This document shows positions 1 through 3,975 of a stretch of DNA of 5,008 bases, in pieces (the first letter of the stretch is position 1; each line of letters starts with the position of its first letter). A program made the translations under genes and the position numbers. Below the pieces are notes generated by a model. It saw only the letters and a list, made by a program, of their open reading frames with translations. It was not told the DNA's origin and made no database searches. This DNA comes from Lachnospiraceae bacterium. Its GTDB lineage: Bacteria > Bacillota > Clostridia > Lachnospirales > Lachnospiraceae. The DNA lies in NCBI GenBank assembly GCA_014804185.1, contig JAAVAG010000092.1, positions 1 to 5,008 on the forward strand. Reading direction: 5' to 3'.

Positions 1-185
1 CGCTCCGGGCCGCTCTCTTCCGATGACTGATCCGTTGTGCCGCTCCATAGCCCGGACTGCTGACTGTCGCTTTCTTTGTTTTTGTCATTTACCGGGATGG
101 CAATCACCAGAAGCAGAACTCCCAGAAGGAGAATGACAATCAGGTTATTCTTTTTGCCAAGCAGTTCCTTTATCTTTTTTTCCAT
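1..185 (-). CDS. spoIIIAG: Stage III sporulation protein AG, N-terminal part, 3' end outside the window
   Basis: SpoIIIAG is a mother-cell membrane protein whose extracellular ring-building domain forms a large ring in the B. subtilis channel. Only the first 61 codons are present. The visible sequence starts MEKKIKELLGKKNN, a basic cytosolic N-terminus, then a single membrane segment at about 15-31 (LIVILLLGVLLLVIAIP). A polar linker rich in Ser, Gln, Glu and Asp follows and runs to the window edge. This short basic tail, one membrane anchor and hydrophilic linker fit SpoIIIAG, and it sits directly after spoIIIAF in the conserved order. The ATG at 183-185 follows the spoIIIAF stop without a gap. 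The ring-building domain itself cannot be checked here. Confidence 0.88.
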   Translation of the reverse strand, partial: MEKKIKELLGKKNNLIVILLLGVLLLVIAIPVNDKNKESDSQQSGLWSGTTDQSSEESGPE

Positions 186-614
186 CTAATCCACCTCGAT
201 TCTGTCAATAACGACCCGCTCCACCTCACCTGCATCCTCCGGCAAAGCCGCATCCCCATTCTCCGTTCCATTCTCCGTTCCGTCCTCCTGCGCCTCCTGC
301 TCCAGCCTGGAATCAATTTCCCGCATGGTGTATTTCTCTACAATCTCATCTGCGGCATCCGCCAGATCGGCGCTGCTTTTTTCTCCCTGCATGGCCTTAC
401 CGTAATCTCTCACCCGATCCGAAAACTGCGTTCCGTCCCACTCGCTCCCGAGCATCTGCATAATGGGAAAAATGATCTGCACCATAACCATAATACTCAT
501 AAGAAATTTCAGGTATTTTTCATAGGATTCATTTGGTTTCAGGTGAACGATCATCTGTGCACAGATCATGAAGATTCCCACCCTGCGGATGGTCTCAAAC
601 AACATATTTCCCAT
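186..614 (-). CDS. spoIIIAF: Stage III sporulation protein AF, compact form
   Basis: SpoIIIAF is a membrane-anchored component of the SpoIIIA complex. In B. subtilis it is about 200 residues, with two membrane segments and a C-terminal domain related to the ring-building motif of secretion systems. Here it is 142 residues. Two membrane segments are visible at about 11-25 (VGIFMICAQMIVHL) and 37-55 (FLMSIMVMVQIIFPIMQML), with the family-typical loop KPNESYEKYLKF between them. A charged helical region (about 80-108) follows, then a low-complexity acidic stretch with a duplicated GTEN (112-119). A short strand-like end VERVVIDRIEVD is followed by TAG. Most of the ring-building domain seems to be absent. 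AGGGG lies about 10 nt upstream of the ATG at 612-614, at the end of spoIIIAE. The stop codon abuts the spoIIIAG start. Identification rests on position in the operon plus the membrane region. Confidence 0.88.
   Translation of the reverse strand: MGNMLFETIRRVGIFMICAQMIVHLKPNESYEKYLKFLMSIMVMVQIIFPIMQMLGSEWDGTQFSDRVRDYGKAMQGEKSSADLADAADEIVEKYTMREIDSRLEQEAQEDGTENGTENGDAALPEDAGEVERVVIDRIEVD
191..197 (-). promoter_or_regulatory. Ribosome-binding site of spoIIIAG within the end of spoIIIAF
   Basis: GAGGTGG on the minus strand lies 5 nt before the ATG at 183-185, and it encodes part of the final Glu-Val-Asp of SpoIIIAF. It shows that the TAG-ATG junction is a real gene boundary with independent or re-initiated translation. 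Confidence 0.75.
258..281 (-). repeat. Two tandem copies of a 12-bp unit inside spoIIIAF
   Basis: The unit GGAACGGAGAAT (minus strand) occurs twice, perfectly and head to tail. It is in frame and encodes GTEN-GTEN in the acidic linker of SpoIIIAF. A 12-bp unit keeps the reading frame, so copy-number change would only alter linker length. Confidence 0.9.
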
Positions 615-620
615 TCTGTT

Positions 621-1682
621 TCATCCCCTTCCCATGGTGAAAGCGGCCACCGAAATTGCGATCAGAAACAATACCATTGCCGTTCCGGCCGTCCGCAGTA
701 AAAGTATGCTGCCGTTTCCCACCTTGTCCGCACAAAAGGTGAGTCTCTTGTCGCTGATCACGCCCAGAAGCGCCGCCGCAAGCTTGACCAGCGCGGCGAT
801 GGCAAATATTTTGACCAGCGGAGCCACACAGACCGCGAGCAGCAGGATCAGCAGCACCACACCGATACTGTTTTTGATCACCGCGGCCGATCCCAGTATA
901 ATGTCCACCACCCCGTCCGCCACATTTCCGATGCCCGGTATGGCGGACACCGCCTTTTGCAGTGCGGACGCTTTCACGGAATCCAGAGCAGGCGTTATCA
1001 TGGACTGAAACACGCTGACGCCGGTGACGATCCCAAGGGATATTTTCAACAGCAGGCGGATTCCCTTTTCCATAAAATCAATGAGAAGGGTCAGTCTCTC
1101 TTCGATCCATATGCCGTTGATCACAGACAGGAACACATATCCGTAAATACACGGCAGCACCAGTGTGAGCAGAAGTTTCTGCACCAGATAGATCAGCACC
1201 AGTATCAGAGAGTAATATGCGGATGCCGTCACTGCGCCGGTGGCCACCCCCACGGCGAGCAGGTATGTGGGAATAAAAATCTGAATAAATGTCACCAGAT
1301 CCCCCAGCGTCTGCACCGTCACGGCAGCCGCCTCCTGAAAGCATCTGAGCAGAATCGTCGTGAGAAGCAGGTATACAAAATAAAAGCCGATGTCCGCAAT
1401 CTGGTGATTATCAAAGATATCCACAAAATGCGTAATCACCGCAGCCAGAATTCCCAGCACCAGCAGCCACACCAGAGTCTCCCTGATGCCGGACACCTGC
1501 GCCCCCAGGCTTCCCGCCACAGACTCCAGAGCATTTCCTATGGCTCCGAGAATGTCGCCCTGCAGGATTCTGGAAAACAGTTCTTCAAAGTCAAAAGAAT
1601 AAGACGGAAACAATCCGTCTATCTTTTGTTCCAGCGCCTCCAGATCATATTCCTGCCACATCTGGGAAAAATCCATTGTCAT
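621..1682 (-). CDS. spoIIIAE: Stage III sporulation protein AE, polytopic membrane protein
   Basis: SpoIIIAE is the large polytopic membrane protein of the SpoIIIA complex, proposed to form part of the transport path between mother cell and forespore. From the ATG at 1680-1682 it is 353 residues, shorter than the B. subtilis protein (about 399). A polar N-terminal region of about 65 residues (MTMDFSQMWQEYDLEALEQK...) precedes hydrophobic segments at about 70-89, 98-116, 129-150, 157-189, 208-224, 270-305 and 332-349. The family signature region is at about 248-274: IPGIGNVADGVVDII, then AAVIKNSIG. The frame is open further upstream to 1805, but that part lies over spoIIIAD in another frame and is not protein-like for this family. 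A second in-frame ATG at 1674-1676 (351 residues) is also well placed. No N-terminal signal peptide is visible from either start, unlike B. subtilis. Six nucleotides separate it from spoIIIAF. Confidence 0.93.
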   Translation of the reverse strand: MTMDFSQMWQEYDLEALEQKIDGLFPSYSFDFEELFSRILQGDILGAIGNALESVAGSLGAQVSGIRETLVWLLVLGILAAVITHFVDIFDNHQIADIGFYFVYLLLTTILLRCFQEAAAVTVQTLGDLVTFIQIFIPTYLLAVGVATGAVTASAYYSLILVLIYLVQKLLLTLVLPCIYGYVFLSVINGIWIEERLTLLIDFMEKGIRLLLKISLGIVTGVSVFQSMITPALDSVKASALQKAVSAIPGIGNVADGVVDIILGSAAVIKNSIGVVLLILLLAVCVAPLVKIFAIAALVKLAAALLGVISDKRLTFCADKVGNGSILLLRTAGTAMVLFLIAISVAAFTMGRG

Positions 1683-2065
1683 CTCCAAAAGCCCTCCATC
1701 TGTTCGATCATGGCAAAGAGAATCGGCAGTCCGGCAAACATGACAGTGAGTTTGCCCAGCACCTCGATCTGGGACGCCACAGACTGATAGCCTGCATCCT
1801 TGCATATTCCCGCGCTGAATTCACAGATATAGGTAATTCCCACAATTTTCAGCAGTGCCGTCAGATATTCCTGTCCCGTCTCCATATATCTCTGCAATAT
1901 CTGAAGCTGCGCCGCCACGTTGCTCAGATACTGAAGCGCATAGCAGAATATCAGAATGCACACTCCGATTCCTATATAAATGCTGTATTCCGGTTTCTGA
2001 CTTTTGAACTGGATGGCGATCAGTACGCCCACCACGCCCAATATTCCCACCTTAATGATCTCCAT
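1679..2065 (-). CDS. spoIIIAD: Stage III sporulation protein AD, membrane protein
   Basis: SpoIIIAD is a multi-pass membrane protein of the mother-cell SpoIIIA complex, homologous to SpoIIIAC and somewhat larger. It is 128 residues (about 133 in B. subtilis). Hydrophobic segments lie at about 4-20, 28-48, 68-87 and 104-121. The stretch KIVGITYICEFSAGICKDAG (73-92) is a strongly conserved family region, and QIEVLGKL follows before the last membrane segment. The ATG at 2063-2065 has GGAGGG about 9 nt upstream. Its TGA stop overlaps the start of spoIIIAE in an ATGA arrangement, and its last codons carry the ribosome-binding site of that gene. Confidence 0.95.
   Translation of the reverse strand: MEIIKVGILGVVGVLIAIQFKSQKPEYSIYIGIGVCILIFCYALQYLSNVAAQLQILQRYMETGQEYLTALLKIVGITYICEFSAGICKDAGYQSVASQIEVLGKLTVMFAGLPILFAMIEQMEGFWR
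1683..1697 (-). promoter_or_regulatory. Ribosome-binding region serving two possible spoIIIAE starts
   Basis: Two Shine-Dalgarno-like motifs lie in the last codons of spoIIIAD. GGAGGG (1697-1692) stands about 9-10 nt before the ATG at 1682. A second GGAG (1686-1683) stands 6 nt before the in-frame ATG at 1676. The upstream start is preferred because it has the better motif and gives the common 4-nt ATGA overlap. The alternative removes only two residues. Confidence 0.6.
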
Positions 2066-2117
2066 ACCGCCAATCCCTCCACATAGCTTTGCGGCTTATA
2101 ACATCAGAGCATTTGCC

Positions 2118-2312
2118 TCACAGGGAAAACAGTGTCTGAATGGTCATAAACAAATCATATATATAGGGCACAATCCACGTCAGAACCAGAATAAGGCCCG
2201 CCAGGCTGATCAAAAAGGCATGTTCCTCCCTGCCGCTGTGTTTCAGAATCTGGCTGAGTATTGTGATCAATATGCCAACTGCCGCAATTTTAAAAATCAG
2301 ACTAACGTCCAT
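2118..2312 (-). CDS. spoIIIAC: Stage III sporulation protein AC, small membrane protein
   Basis: SpoIIIAC is a small integral membrane protein of the SpoIIIA channel complex, in the SpoIIIAC/SpoIIIAD family. The 64-residue protein is close to the B. subtilis length (68). Two membrane segments are visible, about 5-23 (LIFKIAAVGILITILSQIL) and about 33-56, joined by the polar loop KHSGREEH that is typical of the family. The ATG at 2310-2312 has GGAGG 4 nt upstream in the context GGAGGAAGT. It begins 20 nt after the spoIIIAB stop and is followed by a 52-nt gap, the longest in the operon, before spoIIIAD. Confidence 0.95.
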   Translation of the reverse strand: MDVSLIFKIAAVGILITILSQILKHSGREEHAFLISLAGLILVLTWIVPYIYDLFMTIQTLFSL

Positions 2313-2332
2313 ACTTCCTCCATTGGTATCTG

Positions 2333-2851
2333 TTATATCAGAATCACGACCAGCAGAAGCCCGCTCATAATGCCCAGTCCCGCCGCCATCTTTCCCTGCC
2401 GGTGCAAAGCTTCCTCGCGTTTTCTGACGGCATAGTCTATCATATCCCGGTACTGTTCGATGGCGCGGATTTGCATGTCACAGTCGTTCAGGCTCCCGCA
2501 GGATGCAAGTCCAAGCGCCATCTGTGTTTCTTTCCCGGAAATCGGAAGCCCGGCCAGACACTTTCCCATCTCCTGTTCCCAGCACTGGGAAAAACAATAT
2601 CCGCTCCGCGAACTCATAAGATCATAGATTTCCGTCAGCGCCTCCGCGTAAGGAGACTCCGCATTCTTTCCCACCTGCCTGCAGCACTCCGGCAGCGTGG
2701 ATTTATTGTAGCGTATCTCGCTCATCATCATTTCCAGAATCTGCCGGAGCATCCGCATATGGTGCAGTCCTTCCCGCAGTTCCCCTCGATAGTAAAATCC
2801 CATGTTGCTGCATCCGAAAATTACCATAAAAGCGCCTATAAGCTTCAGCAT
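2333..2851 (-). CDS. spoIIIAB: Stage III sporulation protein AB
   Basis: SpoIIIAB is a membrane protein of the mother-cell SpoIIIA complex with distant resemblance to the GspF platform proteins of type II secretion. It probably couples the SpoIIIAA ATPase to the membrane part. At 172 residues it is essentially the same length as the B. subtilis protein (about 171). An N-terminal hydrophobic stretch starts MLKLIGAFMVIFG, a largely helical soluble region follows, and a C-terminal membrane segment lies at about 156-172 (GLGIMSGLLLVVILI). The family-typical C-terminal pattern of G-S-L, D and Q before a long helix is seen at about 119-150. AAAGGAG lies 8 nt before the ATG, inside the end of spoIIIAA, so the two genes are probably translationally coupled. 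It is unusually rich in cysteine (eight: 14, 56, 57, 86, 90, 98, 118, 124). FGC near residue 14 looks slightly like a lipobox, but Phe at -2 makes this unlikely. Confidence 0.94.
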   Translation of the reverse strand: MLKLIGAFMVIFGCSNMGFYYRGELREGLHHMRMLRQILEMMMSEIRYNKSTLPECCRQVGKNAESPYAEALTEIYDLMSSRSGYCFSQCWEQEMGKCLAGLPISGKETQMALGLASCGSLNDCDMQIRAIEQYRDMIDYAVRKREEALHRQGKMAAGLGIMSGLLLVVILI

Positions 2852-3789
2852 GGCTGATACTCCTTTCCGAAAACACCTCTGACCGCGGGAACCCCCGACC
2901 GCTTTTCCAGTATCATATATCGTTCAAACAGTCCGTCCTGCAGGATCTTTTTCATGTCCTCCTTCTCCAGGAGTTCCTGCAGGCTCTCCCCATGTACCGT
3001 GGCAAGCAGCCTGCAGCCGCAGGACGAGACTTTCCGCAGCGCGGTCCGATCCTCCTCCCCTCCCAGTTCATCCACGGCGATGATCTCAGGAGCCATGGAC
3101 CGGATCAGCATCATCATGCCGCATACCTTGGGACAGCCGTCCAGCACGTCCGTGCGCATCCCCACATCATTCTGCGCCACTCCCATAAAGCTTCCCGCAA
3201 TCTCCGACCTCTCATCCACCACACCCACCGTCACACCTTTTCCATAGGCGTTTCCGTCGGAGGCCTGCCGTATGATATCCCGAAGCATGGTTGTCTTCCC
3301 ACATCCGGGCGGAGAAATGATCAGTGTACTGCACAGTTTTCCTCTCTCATACAGCGACGGCAATATCTTGTCCGCGGCCCCCCGGATCTGATGGGCTACC
3401 CGGATATTCATATAAGAAATATGTTTCAGGTTTCTCACTGTCTCCGCTGTCTCCAGCACGGCCTGCCCCGCCACTCCGATGCGGTGTCCCCCCGGCACTG
3501 TCAAGAATCCTTTCCTGAGTTCGTCCTCAAAGGCATATATGGAATAATGACATATGTAATTCAGGATTTCCTCCAGTTCTTCGCCCTTTGCGACGCGCGC
3601 CTCCCTGTCATGGACGGTAAAACTTCCGTCGGACTTCAGAAATATTTCCCCTCCGTGCCTTCGGATGATCACGGGCCTGTCCCTGCGCAATCTGATCTCC
3701 TGTATGTTCTCCGCCTGTCCGGCCGCATGCTCCCACAGTTTTCGCATGGATGCCGGAAAAATATAGAGCAGTCCCCTGTCCCCGTTCAT
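2845..3789 (-). CDS. spoIIIAA: Stage III sporulation protein AA, secretion-type ATPase
   Basis: SpoIIIAA is a cytosolic (mother-cell) P-loop ATPase related to type II/IV secretion and pilus ATPases. It is thought to power assembly or function of the SpoIIIA-SpoIIQ channel. The protein is 314 residues, close to the family length. The N-terminal region (about 1-130) carries EIRLRRDRPV near residue 31 and GGHRIGVAGQA (100-110). The Walker A motif is SPPGCGKTT (159-167), VDERSEIAG follows (191-199), the Walker B region is PEIIAVDEL (234-242, with D240 and E241), and a TVHG box (264-267) resembles the conserved His box of these ATPases. The ATG at 3787-3789 has AGGGGG about 7 nt upstream and follows a sigma-E-like promoter, which supports this start. 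It is the first gene of the operon and its end overlaps spoIIIAB by 7 nt. Identification is secure. Confidence 0.97.
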   Translation of the reverse strand: MNGDRGLLYIFPASMRKLWEHAAGQAENIQEIRLRRDRPVIIRRHGGEIFLKSDGSFTVHDREARVAKGEELEEILNYICHYSIYAFEDELRKGFLTVPGGHRIGVAGQAVLETAETVRNLKHISYMNIRVAHQIRGAADKILPSLYERGKLCSTLIISPPGCGKTTMLRDIIRQASDGNAYGKGVTVGVVDERSEIAGSFMGVAQNDVGMRTDVLDGCPKVCGMMMLIRSMAPEIIAVDELGGEEDRTALRKVSSCGCRLLATVHGESLQELLEKEDMKKILQDGLFERYMILEKRSGVPAVRGVFGKEYQPC

Positions 3790-3805
3790 CCGCTTTCCCC
3801 CTATT

Positions 3806-3815
3806 GCCTGTCCTT
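3806..3815 (-). promoter_or_regulatory. Candidate SpoIIID binding site at the spoIIIAA start
   Basis: AAGGACAGGC on the minus strand matches the published SpoIIID consensus WWRRACARNY at every position. It covers or lies just downstream of the predicted transcription start, where a bound protein would be expected to repress. SpoIIID is a mother-cell regulator that represses many early sigma-E genes. The motif is degenerate and one or two chance matches are expected in a window this size, so the support comes from its position. Confidence 0.5.
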
Positions 3816-3821
3816 AAATCT

Positions 3822-3849
3822 AATATATGTCGGGCCGGTTTGAATATGA
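3822..3849 (-). promoter_or_regulatory. Candidate sigma-E promoter of the spoIIIA operon
   Basis: On the minus strand TCATATT (3849-3843) matches the sigma-E -35 consensus KMATATT perfectly. After a 13-nt spacer, CATATATT (3829-3822) matches the -10 consensus CATACAnT with one mismatch. The predicted start is near 3814-3816, leaving a leader of about 25 nt that holds the AGGGGG ribosome-binding site of spoIIIAA. In Bacillus subtilis the spoIIIA operon is transcribed by sigma-E in the mother cell, so position and sequence both agree. The spacer is at the short end for this class, which is the main doubt. Confidence 0.75.
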
Positions 3850-3870
3850 CAGGGAAATGTTCTGCGCACT

Positions 3871-3904
3871 ACAAAACAACGGACACCGCGCTCCGCGGCT
3901 GTCC
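3871..3904 (-). terminator. Probable second (backup) terminator between pnp and spoIIIAA
   Basis: Reading the minus strand, GGACA and CCGCG pair with CGCGG and TGTCC around a 3-nt loop (GAG), leaving one bulged G. This makes a GC-rich 10-bp stem at 3881-3904. It is followed by an interrupted U-rich stretch, GTTGTTTTGT. It lies only 11 nt beyond the U-tract of the first terminator and about 20 nt upstream of the candidate sigma-E -35 box. The stem is strong but the U-tract is imperfect, so it could instead be a structural insulator. Confidence 0.6.
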
Positions 3905-3915
3905 TTATGTATAAT

Positions 3916-3948
3916 AAAAAGACAGAGGAACTTTATATTCCTCTGTCT
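3916..3948 (-). terminator. Intrinsic terminator of pnp
   Basis: On the minus strand a perfect 10-bp stem (GACAGAGGAA paired with TTCCTCTGTC, extendable by one A-T pair) encloses a 7-nt loop (TATAAAG). It is followed directly by TTTTTATTAT. The arms lie at 3938-3947 and 3921-3930. The hairpin begins about 28 nt after the pnp stop codon. The U-tract is present only on the minus-strand side, so it should act in the pnp direction. Confidence 0.93.
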
Positions 3949-3975
3949 CTGTATTCACTGCTTTTCAGGCACGCA

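Noticed and set aside
957..1787. Plus-strand open frame (276 codons) opposite spoIIIAE
   Set aside because: It is a shadow of SpoIIIAE. A Gln/His-rich translation of this kind is what the reverse complement of a hydrophobic membrane protein gene usually gives.
1683..1805. Upstream in-frame extension of spoIIIAE by 41 residues
   Set aside because: It lies entirely over the end of spoIIIAD in another frame. It is rich in Cys, His and Arg, does not resemble the family, and better-placed starts with ribosome-binding sites exist at 1682 and 1676.
2800..2851. Lipoprotein signal at the SpoIIIAB N-terminus (FGC at about 12-14)
   Set aside because: Phe at position -2 is not an accepted lipobox residue, and the hydrophobic N-terminus is normal for SpoIIIAB proteins that lack this cysteine.
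2992..3843. Plus-strand open frame (283 codons) opposite spoIIIAA
   Set aside because: It is antisense to the SpoIIIAA ATPase, which has intact Walker motifs. The product is low-information, rich in His, Pro and Arg, and would run back through the spoIIIA promoter.
3840..3880. A possible sigma-A promoter using TTGTTT with CATATT before spoIIIAA
   Set aside because: The spacing is about 25 nt, far too long for sigma-A, and both hexamers are poor. The sigma-E reading of the same region fits much better.
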